Shown here one piece after another: positions 26,231-34,252 of a DNA stretch of 40,615 nucleotides; within the stretch, counting starts at the first letter, position 1; the number at the start of each line of letters is the position of its first letter. Location of the stretch: positions 1-40,615 of the forward strand of contig JAUIHO010000013.1 in the NCBI GenBank assembly GCA_030432035.1, read 5' to 3'. The notes beneath the pieces are model-generated. The model had not been told where the DNA came from, ran no database searches, and saw only the letters and a program-made list of their open reading frames with translations. The position numbers and the translations under genes are program-made. The stretch comes from Phycisphaerae bacterium (lineage in GTDB: Bacteria > Planctomycetota > Phycisphaerae > UBA1845 > UTPLA1).

Positions 26231-27124
26231 TTAGCCGTTTGATGCCGACGAGGCTTGCTCGACCGGTTCAATCGTGGGCTTCGGGACCGAGCCGGAGGCC
26301 GACTCACCATCACCCGAAGGGCTCGGCTTGTCGTCGGACGCCTGTTGTTCGGCCATCTGTGACGTCGAAGCGCGACGCGAGCGGCGTCGATGCCCCGGAC
26401 CACCAGCGGATTGTTCGCCGCCGTCGTCCTTTTCGACCTTGCGTGTGCGCTTGCCGACTTCAACGGCATCGGCCAATTGCATCATGATCAATTCGATGCC
26501 GCGCATGGCGTCGTCATTACCCGGGATCAGAATGTCGGCACCATCCGGATCGCTGTCGGTATCGACGAGACAGATCGTGGGGATGCCGAGCTTGGCTGCT
26601 TCTTTGACGGCGATGTGCTCGCGCTTGATGTCAATGATCATCAAGGCGCCGGGCAGCTTGTGCATATTCCGGATGCCGCCAAGGTTGCGTTCAATTTTTT
26701 CGCGTTCGCGATTTGCGCGGGATTGTTCTTTCTTCCCGTACTTCTTCAAATCGCCGGTCTTTTCGAGCTCTTCCAAATGCTCGAGCCGGCCGAGGCGCGA
26801 ACGAATCGTCTTAAAGTTGGTGAGGGTACCGCCCAACCACCGCTCGTTCACGTAGTGCATTCCTACGCGGTCGGCATGCTTTGCCACGGCATCGCGGGCC
26901 TGTCGTTTGGTTCCGACGAACAGGATGTCCTGCCCGCCCGAAACGACGGCCGTCACGAATTTCTTCGCTCGAAGCAAGCCTTTCACAGTGTGACGGATAT
27001 CGATAATGTGAATGGAGTTCCGCTTCCCAAAGATGTAGCGGCCCATCTTCGGGTTCCAGCGGCTAGCCTTGTGCCCAAAGTGAATCCCGCAATCAATGAG
27101 TTCGCGGACCAAATCCGACGCCAA
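26231..27124 (-). CDS. rpsB: 30S ribosomal protein S2
   Basis: A 297-residue small-subunit protein. The core is standard: LVRELIDCGIHFGHKASRWN, RYIFGKRNSIHIIDI, VLVDTDSDPDGADILIPGND-like text near residue 190. The C-terminal 65 residues are a disordered tail rich in Ser, Gly, Pro and Glu after an Arg-rich patch (GHRRRSRRAS), longer than in E. coli. The start is a TTG at 27124; the family N-terminus fits it exactly, and a perfect AGGAGGTG lies just upstream. It is the first gene of rpsB-tsf-pyrH-rlmN. Confidence 0.96.
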   Translation of the reverse strand: MASDLVRELIDCGIHFGHKASRWNPKMGRYIFGKRNSIHIIDIRHTVKGLLRAKKFVTAVVSGGQDILFVGTKRQARDAVAKHADRVGMHYVNERWLGGTLTNFKTIRSRLGRLEHLEELEKTGDLKKYGKKEQSRANREREKIERNLGGIRNMHKLPGALMIIDIKREHIAVKEAAKLGIPTICLVDTDSDPDGADILIPGNDDAMRGIELIMMQLADAVEVGKRTRKVEKDDGGEQSAGGPGHRRRSRRASTSQMAEQQASDDKPSPSGDGESASGSVPKPTIEPVEQASSASNG

Positions 27125-27132
27125 AAGACACC

Positions 27133-27140
27133 TCCTATCT
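27133..27140 (-). promoter_or_regulatory. Ribosome binding site of rpsB
   Basis: On the minus strand, AGGAGG is followed by TGTCTT and then the TTG start, a near-ideal site that compensates for the weak start codon. Confidence 0.75.
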
Positions 27141-27185
27141 CGGGGTGAACAAAGAATTTGCGCAAAATTGCGCGACGAACCTTAA

Positions 27186-27214
27186 AAGGTACGGCGTTGG
27201 GCAAATATCGTCAA
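27186..27214 (-). promoter_or_regulatory. Likely sigma-70-type promoter of rpsB
   Basis: On the minus strand TTGACG (27214-27209) and TACCTT (27191-27186) are 17 bases apart, about 62 bases before the rpsB start codon. Confidence 0.5.
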
Positions 27215-27344
27215 GGCACATGACATGCCAATAGCCGTATCGGGCTCGGGGCGATACCTCGATTTCGCGGTCGATTCCTATGCGACTCCGCGTCACTCAC
27301 TTCGTACCACTTGCTGCGTGCCCGCCGAGACGTCTGCGCGAATC

Positions 27345-27374
27345 GTAGGGTGCATCCCTCGATGCACCACCTAC
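27345..27374 (+). repeat. Palindromic repeat, family D, copy 1
   Basis: GTAGG at the left end and CCTAC at the right flank a hairpin with arms GGTGCATC and GATGCACC and loop CCTC. Two further copies lie at 33561-33629. Confidence 0.75.
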
Positions 27375-27552
27375 TGCCGGCATAACGCTTTGGACGCTTA
27401 TGCCGTGCCATTGGTCGCGGATCGCTGCATCTGGTGTTCGACTTCGATCCACGCAGGCCACACTCGCTGCGAACACCCCTCCCAATCCCTCACCGCCAAA
27501 ATTATCGGACTGCTTGCCGACCTCGCCATCTGCGGCCATGCTCTTCGCTCGC

Positions 27553-28719
27553 ATGAGCAACCCGACCGCCAAATCCGTCTTCGTTTCCGTCGCCGAGCAG
27601 AGCGCCGATGAACACGTCGCCGCCGTCATCCGCGCCGTGCGGGCCGTGCACCCACACGTCCACTTTCGCGGATTCGCCGGGCCGCAAATGCGAGCCGCCG
27701 GCTGTAAATGCCTCGAAGACCTGACGGCGGAATCGGCGATGGCCGTGGCGGCGTTCAAAAAAATTCCGTGGGCCATGAAGCTGATGCGTCGGGTGTCGGC
27801 CCATTTGGCCGAACATCAATACAACCTCGCCCTGACGTCCGACTCGCCCGCCCTGCATCTTCCGATGGCGAAGCGCTGCCAAAAAGCTGGCGTGCCGGTG
27901 ATGTTCTTTATCGCGCCGCAGACATGGGCGTGGGGACCGCCGAACTGGCGGAACAAGCGTGTGCGCGCTCGTGTAAATCGGCTCGCATGTATCTGGCCTT
28001 TCGAGGTGCCCTACTTTCAAAAGGCGGGCATCGACGCGACGTATGTCGGCCACCCGAGTTTTGACCGGCTCAGTCAAATCTCGCCCGACGCGTCGGCGAT
28101 GCAATCGCTACGCGGCGACGCCGACCCGCTCATCACGATCCTTCCCGGTTCGCGCAGTCACGAGATATCCGAAATCTTGCCGGGTCAGTTGGAAGTGATA
28201 GCGGCGTTGCGCAAACACTTCGCGAAGCTGCAAGCCGTCATCGTGGTTGCCGGTGAATCGGTACGAGCGAAGATTGACGAGATTTTGCGTAATGCTGACG
28301 AAGCCGTGCGACCGCGCTTGATCGAAGGCGATCAGGAGCGTGCCGACGCCATCTGCGCCGCTGACTTGGTGCTTGCAACGTCGGGCACCGTCACGTTGGA
28401 AGTTGCTTACTGGAATACGCCGATGATCGTGATGTACAACACGAATCGCGTGTTGTATCAGCTCATCGGTCGCCATCTCATCCGCACGCCATATCTATCA
28501 ATCCCCAACATCGTTGCCGGTCGCGACATGGTGCCGGAGTTTATGCCGTACTACACGAGTACCGACCCGATCGTGCAGCAAGCATTGGAGTGGTTACAAG
28601 ATCGCAGCAAGCTCGACGCCGTACGCGCCGATTTGAAGGCGACGATCAATCCGTTGGTGAAAACGGGCGCCCCGCAGAATGTGGCGCGCGAGGTGTTGAA
28701 GATGTTGGGGTTGGCCTAA
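27553..28719 (+). CDS. lpxB: Lipid-A-disaccharide synthase
   Basis: A 388-residue GT19 glycosyltransferase that joins UDP-2,3-diacylglucosamine and lipid X to form the lipid A disaccharide at the inner membrane. Matching stretches are SVAEQSADEHVAAVI near the N-terminus (SGExSGD in other species), FFIAPQTWAWGPPNWRNKR, ILPGSRSHEI, and ATSGTVTLEVAYWNTPMIVM. ATG 27553 is used; ATG 27538 adds five residues. The SAEQSADEH substitution for the usual GExSGD is worth noting. It implies an LPS-type outer membrane. No other lpx genes are here. Confidence 0.93.
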   Translation: MSNPTAKSVFVSVAEQSADEHVAAVIRAVRAVHPHVHFRGFAGPQMRAAGCKCLEDLTAESAMAVAAFKKIPWAMKLMRRVSAHLAEHQYNLALTSDSPALHLPMAKRCQKAGVPVMFFIAPQTWAWGPPNWRNKRVRARVNRLACIWPFEVPYFQKAGIDATYVGHPSFDRLSQISPDASAMQSLRGDADPLITILPGSRSHEISEILPGQLEVIAALRKHFAKLQAVIVVAGESVRAKIDEILRNADEAVRPRLIEGDQERADAICAADLVLATSGTVTLEVAYWNTPMIVMYNTNRVLYQLIGRHLIRTPYLSIPNIVAGRDMVPEFMPYYTSTDPIVQQALEWLQDRSKLDAVRADLKATINPLVKTGAPQNVAREVLKMLGLA

Positions 28720-28743
28720 TGAATCTAATGACATCACGCGCAT

Positions 28744-28776
28744 GAAAAAGCCCGTGGCCATTGGCCACGGGCTAAA
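28744..28776 (-). terminator. Terminator of rluB made from a family C palindrome
   Basis: The perfect palindrome at 28749-28773 (arms AGCCCGTGGCCA and TGGCCACGGGCT) is followed on the minus strand by TTTTTC, 14 bases past the rluB stop. It lies between the convergent lpxB and rluB and may serve both. Confidence 0.75.
28749..28773. repeat. Palindromic repeat, family C, copy 2
   Basis: A perfect 25-base palindrome closely matching the element at 4725-4751; the stem differs at a few positions. Confidence 0.7.
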
Positions 28777-28786
28777 TTTGCTTTGC

Positions 28787-29794
28787 TCAATCATTCGGCA
28801 TGATAATTCGCCGCTTCTTGCGGCCGCCGCCCGGCGGTAGCGCCGTTTCGCGTTCTTGGGGAACGTTCGCCCCCTGATCGGTTCGCGGCTTCGCACCTCG
28901 GCTTTGGTTAGTCCCGGCCTGCTGTTTGCCCGCACCGCCGCGCGATCCCGTCTTCTTCGACGGTGTTTTCTTGCCGGGTCGTTTGCTGGTTCGCCCCGAA
29001 CTTGACGCGCCTTCCGACGCGCCGACCCTGCCGCGTTTCTTATTCGCCTTCGCGCGCTGGGCCGATTCCGCCTTACTCTCATCAGCCAACTTATTTAGGT
29101 ACTCGATTTCCTTGGCCGTGAGCGCTCGAAATCCGCCCAACGGTACGTGCTTGACCGACAGCCGGCCGATCTTGATGCGCGTTAGCCGTTTCACCTTATG
29201 GCCCGACTGCGCCAGCATGCGCCGAATCTCACGGTTGCGCCCTTCGCGCAACGTGATTTCGAGCACCGTCTTGTCGCGACTCGAATGGATCGTCTCGACC
29301 TCGGCCGGTCGCGTCTTACCCTCGGCAATCCAAATGCCCTTGCGCAAGGTGGCAAGTTGTTCGTTCGTCGGCTTACCCTTGACCTCAACGCGGTACGTTT
29401 TCGGCGCGCCGTACTTCGGGTGCGTTAGCTTTTGCGACAGCTCGCCGTCATTCGTCATGATGAGCAAGCCCATCGAATCGGCATCGAGCCGACCGACGGG
29501 AAACACGCGTTCGCGCACGCCGACCATCAGATCGACTGCCCGCCGCCGCCCTTCGGGGTCGGCATTCGTACAGTAGAAGCCCTTCGGCTTGTTAAGCAGG
29601 AAATAGACAAACTTCTCGGGCCGCACGGGCTTGCCGTTGACGGTAATCTTCGACTTGGCCGGATCGACGAGAATCGGCAATTCGGACACGATGCGACCGT
29701 CGATTTCGACGTTGCCGTCTTCGACCAACTCTTCGCAGGCCCGGCGGGAACCGTAACCTGCGGCGGCTAGGATTTTTTGGATGCGTTGAACCAT
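28787..29794 (-). CDS. rluB: 23S rRNA pseudouridine synthase, RluB/RsuA family
   Basis: A 335-residue enzyme. An S4 RNA-binding domain spans about 1-60 (QRIQKILAAAGYGSRRACEE), followed by the pseudouridine synthase domain with the catalytic aspartate Asp104 in PVGRLDADSMGLL, and LREGRNREIRRML near residue 190. Substrate specificity within the RluB/RluE/RluF/RsuA group cannot be settled by eye; RluB is the most common. The C-terminal 90 residues form a Lys/Arg/Gly-rich tail (SKRPGKKTPSKKTGSRGGAG), probably disordered and RNA-binding. It is monocistronic, convergent with lpxB. Confidence 0.9.
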   Translation of the reverse strand: MVQRIQKILAAAGYGSRRACEELVEDGNVEIDGRIVSELPILVDPAKSKITVNGKPVRPEKFVYFLLNKPKGFYCTNADPEGRRRAVDLMVGVRERVFPVGRLDADSMGLLIMTNDGELSQKLTHPKYGAPKTYRVEVKGKPTNEQLATLRKGIWIAEGKTRPAEVETIHSSRDKTVLEITLREGRNREIRRMLAQSGHKVKRLTRIKIGRLSVKHVPLGGFRALTAKEIEYLNKLADESKAESAQRAKANKKRGRVGASEGASSSGRTSKRPGKKTPSKKTGSRGGAGKQQAGTNQSRGAKPRTDQGANVPQERETALPPGGGRKKRRIIMPND

Positions 29795-29903
29795 TTGAGG
29801 CCTTTCTGCGCTCCATTATACGGGCAGCAGATTATTCCGGCTGGTCCTCGAAAAAGTCGGGCGATTTAAGCATAGGCAAATTTCTTGGCACACGGGAGGC
29901 GTA

Positions 29904-30824
29904 ATGCGATTCCACACGACACAAGGCTCAACACCAACTTTTGTTGCCGATATTCGGCCGCAACCGGTCTGGATGATGCTCCTGCCCCTTGCTATTTCAT
30001 TTGGTTGTTGTGTCAAAGAGGGAACCCTTATCGACACGCCCGACGGAAAAGTCCCAGTCGAACTGATTCAAGTCGGCCAGACCGTCTATTCCCAAGACTC
30101 GGCAGGCCGCCAAGTGGAAAGCCGCGTGACTGGTGTAAAGAAGTCACTGGCGCTGAGCTATCTAGAGATTGAAAACGAAAGTCACGGCCATCCCTTATGC
30201 GTCACGGCTTGGCATCCTGTTAAGACGCCAAGCGGGTGGACCCGGGCAGGGTCGCTTTCGACGGGTGGCAGCATTCAGACGAAATCGGGTCAACATCCGA
30301 TCGAAAACATTCGGTTGGTGCCCAAGATATGCAACGTCTACGATTTGTCGGTTGAGCCTCATCGGAATTTCATCGCCAACGGCGTTGTTGTTCACAATAA
30401 GTCGATAGCAGCCCCCGCTAATCGCGATCAGATAATTGACACCTGGTATGCGATTTACGATCGAGCAGAACAGACTTCGATTCTGCGGTATCAGTTCAAC
30501 GAAGACGGAACCGTAATGTTGGAACGCGTGTACTGGTATGCGGGTGCGGAACCCAGAGTGACATCAATCTACCGCGGTAAATGGACCCTGAATCGCTATA
30601 CGCTCTCTTGCGAATTGACGTTAAACGGCGAACGAGATTGGGACGAATTTTGCAGTTTTGAGGCAATCGTATACGCCTATCATTTTGGGACGATCAACGG
30701 GATCAACGGACTGGTGGACGAAACGCAAATCACCCTGCATCGAGAATCTGCGATGGAAGAATTTCTCGAATCCGTCGAGACCTCACTCGATTTATTGGGG
30801 ATAAAACGACAATTGAATGACTAA
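29904..30824 (+). CDS. Exported protein with an N-terminal Hint (intein-like) domain and a small C-terminal domain
   Basis: A 306-residue protein with GGGAGG five bases before the ATG. A hydrophobic segment (VWMMLLPLAISFGC, to residue 35) resembles a lipoprotein signal, although the lipobox (SFGC) is imperfect. Residues 36-165 form a complete Hint domain: Cys36 in CVKEGTLIDTPDGKVPVELI (block A), Thr101 and His104 in TAWHP (block B), and VYDLSVEPHRNFIANGVVVH then Asn165 (blocks F/G). Residue +1 is Lys166, not Cys, Ser or Thr, so cleavage at Asn165 is more likely than splicing. Residues 175-306 (starting IIDTWYAIYD, with FNEDGTVML and YRGKWTLNRY) look like a small beta-barrel of lipocalin-like type. 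Processing would release this domain outside the cell membrane. Both the lipidation and the cleavage are inferred. Confidence 0.75.
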   Translation: MRFHTTQGSTPTFVADIRPQPVWMMLLPLAISFGCCVKEGTLIDTPDGKVPVELIQVGQTVYSQDSAGRQVESRVTGVKKSLALSYLEIENESHGHPLCVTAWHPVKTPSGWTRAGSLSTGGSIQTKSGQHPIENIRLVPKICNVYDLSVEPHRNFIANGVVVHNKSIAAPANRDQIIDTWYAIYDRAEQTSILRYQFNEDGTVMLERVYWYAGAEPRVTSIYRGKWTLNRYTLSCELTLNGERDWDEFCSFEAIVYAYHFGTINGINGLVDETQITLHRESAMEEFLESVETSLDLLGIKRQLND

Positions 30825-30870
30825 GTTGTTAGCAAGGGCTCACCCCAGTCGATCGCTCCAACCGCCCCTT

Positions 30871-30898
30871 TTGTCACCGACCGCAAACCCCCTACAAT
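30871..30898 (+). promoter_or_regulatory. Likely sigma-70-type promoter of pheT
   Basis: TTGTCA (30871-30876) and TACAAT (30893-30898) are 16 bases apart; each has one mismatch from consensus. The pheT ATG lies 66 bases downstream of the -10. Confidence 0.6.
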
Positions 30899-30964
30899 GC
30901 CCGCCTAGCCGCCACGAGGGTGGCTGGATTTCGCGCACGGAGGCCCGGAATTGCGGGTGTTTGC

Positions 30965-33355
30965 ATGATTATTTCGCTTAACTGGCTTAAAGACTTCGTC
31001 GACATCCCCGCCGATGTGGACCCGCGCGAGCTGGCGTTGCGGTTCACCGTGACCACCGCTGAGGTCGAAGGCGTCGAACACGTGACGCCCAACTTCGCCG
31101 GGCTGGTCGCCGCCCGCATCGATGCCATCGGCCCCGTAGACGGTGAAAAGAAGCTGCAGGCCGTCACGCTTACTGCCGACCGCAGCTACGACACGCTCAG
31201 CTCCGCCCCCGACCTGAGCGTCGGCGATCTGGTGCTTTTCGCCCCGCCCGGCGCGACCGTGGCCGAGCATGAGGTCGGCACGACCGACCCCAAGGGGCGC
31301 AAGGCCGAAGGCATGATCGTGGCCGGCCAGGGCATCGGCCTCGTGCAGGTTGGCGCCAATGCGATCTTCCTGCCGCCCGAATACGAGCCGGGTGCCGTTA
31401 TCAATCCTGACTTATTCGAAGACTGGCTCATCGAGATCGACAACAAGTCGGTCACGCACCGACCCGACTGTTGGGGGCACTACGGCATCGCGCGCGAAAT
31501 GGCGGCCATGCTCAAGCTGCCACTGGAAACGTATCCGATCACGCCGCTCGATCAGTTGCACAACACCAAGCCCGAGATCGCCATCGAGATAGACGATCCG
31601 ATGTTGTGCGCCCGATTTAGCGCGTTGCTCATGACGGGCCTTAAGCCGCAGCCTGCTCCGCTTGAAATGCAAGTTCGTTTGGCCCATTGCGGAATGCGAC
31701 CCATCGACCTGCTCGTCGATTTGACCAACTACATCATGCTCGAGTTGGGTCAGCCCATGCACGCCTACGACGGTGCCAAAGTGCCGAACTTCCAAATCGC
31801 CGTCGCCGAAGCGGGCACGAAGTTCACCACACTCGACGATGTCGAACGCACGCTGCCCGAAGGCACGCTGATGATTCAGACCAATCGCAAGAACATCGGC
31901 ATGGCCGGCATCATGGGCGGTGCCGACACGGAAGTCGGCGACAAAACCGACAGCATCTTGCTCGAATCGGCCAACTTCGATGCGCCGACCGTGCGCCGTG
32001 CGGCGACGGCGATGGGCCATCGCACTGAAGCCAGTTCACGTTTCGAGAAATCGCTCGATCCGGAGAATACCGTCACGGGCATTGCGCGTTTCCATTACCT
32101 CGCGAAGAAATCGTTACCCGGTGTGCAACTGGAAAGCACATTAAGCGATGCGTATCCGCGACCGAACGAACCGAAGCCGATTCGCCTCGACGTGCCGTTT
32201 GCGCAAAAGTTCATCGGCAAAGACGTGTCGCGCGAGCAGATGGTGGAAATCTTGGAAGCGTTGGAATTTCAATGCGTGGCCGATGGCGATGCATTGAAGG
32301 TGACACCGCCGACGTTTCGCGCGACCAAAGACGTTGAGATCGAAGCCGACCTAATCGAAGAAATCGCGCGCTGCGTGGGTTACAACACGATCGAACCGTC
32401 GTTGCCGAATGTGTCGACGCGGCATTTCCCCGAATCGCCCGAACTCGTGCTCGAAGAAAAAACCCTCGACTACTTTTGCGGTGCGGGCACCTGTAACGAA
32501 GTGCACGGTTATATCTGGTACGACGACGAGTGGCTCAAGCAAATCGCCATTGAGCCGGGCGAGTGCATCACGCTGTCCAACCCGTCGGCCGAGAACTGTG
32601 CAAAATTGCGGCGCTCGTTGGTGCCGGGCTTACTCCGATTTGCCGAACGCAACCGGCATCACATGGATAGCTTCCGCATCGTCGAAATTGGTACGGCGTT
32701 CGATCCGGAAAAAGACGCTGTCGAAACAGCACAGCATCGTCGGCTGGGCGTGTTAATCGCCAAGCAAGGTAAGAAGGCCGCCTTTGAATTGTGGGGGCAG
32801 ATGCACACGTTGCTGGCCGGTTGGACGGGCACGACGTTTGAAATGACGCCGGTTTATTCCGAGACAGACGCCTCACACGCATGGGAAGACGACGCGCGCG
32901 TCGCCGTGCTGTCGCTAAAAGATCGCGAGATGGGCCGCGTTTCTGTGGTCAACCCCGAGTTGATGGATCGGATTGACGAGCGACTAAAGAGCTGGGCATT
33001 TGTCGTCGCGGAAATCGAACTCGAATCAATTTGCGACTTGCTCGGCCATCATGAAAAATTGCCCGCCGTGCCGCGCTTCCCGCAGGTCGCGCTAGACTTC
33101 AGCGTGCTCGCCGATGCCGGTCAACGGTTTGCGACGATCCGCGCGACGGTTGACGAATTCAGCCATCCGCTCCTTCGGCGCGTTGCGTTTGTAGAAGCCT
33201 ACGAAGGCGGCAGCGTGCCGCAGGGCAAACGCAGCCTGACGCTTCGAACGCAGATCGGCCACGAAGATCGCACGCTGGAAGAAAAAGAGATTCAGGAATT
33301 TCAGGAGCGCTTTCGTAAGATGCTGACGGCGCAGAAGCTTGAGTTGAGGGCATAG
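30965..33355 (+). CDS. pheT: Phenylalanyl-tRNA synthetase beta subunit
   Basis: A 796-residue subunit of the alpha2-beta2 PheRS. The frame opens at 30920, but ATG 30965 (MIISLNWLKDFVDIPADVDP) matches the family start. Present in order: the OB-fold tRNA-binding region (about 40-150), the B3/B4 editing domain (HRPDCWGHYGIAREMAAMLK, then MRPIDLLVDLTNYIMLELGQ), MGGADTEVGDKT, the B5 domain (about 400-480), the catalytic-like core with TLSNPSAENCAKLRRSLVPG, and the C-terminal anticodon-binding fold (FPQVALDFSVLADAGQRFAT). pheS is not adjacent, although it is usually next to pheT. Confidence 0.96.
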   Translation: MIISLNWLKDFVDIPADVDPRELALRFTVTTAEVEGVEHVTPNFAGLVAARIDAIGPVDGEKKLQAVTLTADRSYDTLSSAPDLSVGDLVLFAPPGATVAEHEVGTTDPKGRKAEGMIVAGQGIGLVQVGANAIFLPPEYEPGAVINPDLFEDWLIEIDNKSVTHRPDCWGHYGIAREMAAMLKLPLETYPITPLDQLHNTKPEIAIEIDDPMLCARFSALLMTGLKPQPAPLEMQVRLAHCGMRPIDLLVDLTNYIMLELGQPMHAYDGAKVPNFQIAVAEAGTKFTTLDDVERTLPEGTLMIQTNRKNIGMAGIMGGADTEVGDKTDSILLESANFDAPTVRRAATAMGHRTEASSRFEKSLDPENTVTGIARFHYLAKKSLPGVQLESTLSDAYPRPNEPKPIRLDVPFAQKFIGKDVSREQMVEILEALEFQCVADGDALKVTPPTFRATKDVEIEADLIEEIARCVGYNTIEPSLPNVSTRHFPESPELVLEEKTLDYFCGAGTCNEVHGYIWYDDEWLKQIAIEPGECITLSNPSAENCAKLRRSLVPGLLRFAERNRHHMDSFRIVEIGTAFDPEKDAVETAQHRRLGVLIAKQGKKAAFELWGQMHTLLAGWTGTTFEMTPVYSETDASHAWEDDARVAVLSLKDREMGRVSVVNPELMDRIDERLKSWAFVVAEIELESICDLLGHHEKLPAVPRFPQVALDFSVLADAGQRFATIRATVDEFSHPLLRRVAFVEAYEGGSVPQGKRSLTLRTQIGHEDRTLEEKEIQEFQERFRKMLTAQKLELRA

Positions 33356-33362
33356 GGTGATG

Positions 33363-33400
33363 CTCGCTCTCCCTTGCAGGGAGAGGGCTGGGGTGAGGGT
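33363..33400 (+). repeat. REP-like element
   Basis: The hairpin CTCTCCCT-TGC-AGGGAGAG is followed by GGCTGGGGTGAGGGT. Elements of this look are scattered in many bacterial genomes. It begins 8 bases after the pheT stop and may end transcription or protect the message. Confidence 0.6.
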
Positions 33401-33510
33401 TGCCACCGGCGATACAGATCAGCAATGTGAGCGTCGTGGTGAGCGGACTCAATCGCAAGCATTCGCTAATTAGTCCTTGCGTATCAACCACCCCGTGCTA
33501 AGCCAAACCC

Positions 33511-33541
33511 TGACCGCTTCCTGACGGGCGCGGCTCTGATC
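33511..33541 (-). repeat. Intergenic repeat, family F, copy 1
   Basis: A 31-base element beginning TGACCGCTTCCTGACGGGCG. Its reverse complement matches 38966-38996 at 30 of 31 positions. Confidence 0.8.
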
Positions 33542-33560
33542 GGAAGGTTTCGAATTAGAT

Positions 33561-33629
33561 GTAGGGTGCGTCCCTTGACGCACCAACATTCGCCAACGAC
33601 ATCGTGGTGCATCGAGGGATGCACCCTAC
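33561..33629. repeat. Palindromic repeat, family D, copies 2 and 3 in inverted orientation
   Basis: Copy 2 (33561-33584) has arms GGTGCGTC and GACGCACC. Copy 3 (33604-33629) is in reverse and has arms GGTGCATC and GATGCACC. The two copies can also pair with each other into one long hairpin. Confidence 0.8.
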
Positions 33630-33661
33630 AAGAAAAATCTTGACGCGTTCAATCACACACC

Positions 33662-34246
33662 ATGACCACACCTACCGACCCGAACTTCAAAGTCGATAAA
33701 GCCCGCATCGAAAACGCCGTGCGCGAAATCCTGATCGCCGTCGGCGACGACCCCGAGCGCGAAGGATTGAAAGACACGCCCGCGCGCGTGGCACGCATGT
33801 ACGAAGAAGTCTTCCAAGGCATGCGCCGCGACCCGCGCGAAGTGTTGAAAACCGTCTTCACCGAGAAATACGAAGAGATGGTGATCTTGCGCGATATCAC
33901 CTTTAACTCAATGTGCGAACACCATCTGATGCCGTTCGAGGGCAAGGCACATATCGCCTACCTGCCCAATGGCAAAGTCGTCGGCTTGTCGAAACTGGCG
34001 CGTGTCGTCGATGTGTTCGCTCAACGGCCGCAGGTGCAGGAACGCCTAACGACGCAAATTGCCGACATTCTGATGCACGAGTTGTCCGCCCAAGGCGCGG
34101 CCGTCGTGATCGAAGCCGTGCACACCTGCATGACCTGTCGCGGCGTGAAGAAACCGGGCAGCGTGATGGTGACGTCAGCGGTACGCGGTGTTTGCAAGAC
34201 TAGCCCTGCCACGCGTGCGGAGGCGCTGGCGTTGTTGCATAAGTAG
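33662..34246 (+). CDS. folE: GTP cyclohydrolase I
   Basis: A 194-residue enzyme that converts GTP to 7,8-dihydroneopterin triphosphate, the first step to folate, and to queuosine and tetrahydrobiopterin in some species. Zinc ligands are visible: Cys and His in [11 protein letters not shown] and the second Cys in [14 protein letters not shown]. Other matches are [20 protein letters not shown] and [20 protein letters not shown]. Length and start are typical. This is the zinc-dependent FolE type, not FolE2. Confidence 0.97.
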   Translation: MTTPTDPNFKVDKARIENAVREILIAVGDDPEREGLKDTPARVARMYEEVFQGMRRDPREVLKTVFTEKYEEMVILRDITFNSMCEHHLMPFEGKAHIAYLPNGKVVGLSKLARVVDVFAQRPQVQERLTTQIADILMHELSAQGAAVVIEAVHTCMTCRGVKKPGSVMVTSAVRGVCKTSPATRAEALALLHK

Positions 34247-34252
34247 GCGGTC

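Larger units (their letters stand above)
27125..27552. other. Divergent intergenic region rpsB/lpxB
   Basis: A 428-base gap. It contains the rpsB ribosome binding site and likely promoter, a GCGCAA/TTGCGC inverted repeat at 27160-27173, and a family D palindrome at 27345-27374. The frame before lpxB is open back to 27400, but its translation is not protein-like. Confidence 0.5.
33356..33661. other. Repeat-rich intergenic region pheT/folE
   Basis: A 306-base gap with no gene. It is largely built of repeats: a REP-like element at 33363-33400, a family F copy at 33511-33541, and an inverted pair of family D copies at 33561-33629. It must also hold the folE promoter, which I could not identify. 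Confidence 0.6.

Noticed and set aside
29904..30824. A true splicing intein in a host gene
   Set aside because: Position +1 is Lys, no endonuclease domain is present, and the domain sits at the N-terminus behind a signal sequence instead of inside a conserved enzyme.
31412..32020. A 202-codon minus-strand frame inside pheT
   Set aside because: A shadow of pheT, rich in Arg/His/Gly as expected for the opposite strand of a GC-rich gene.
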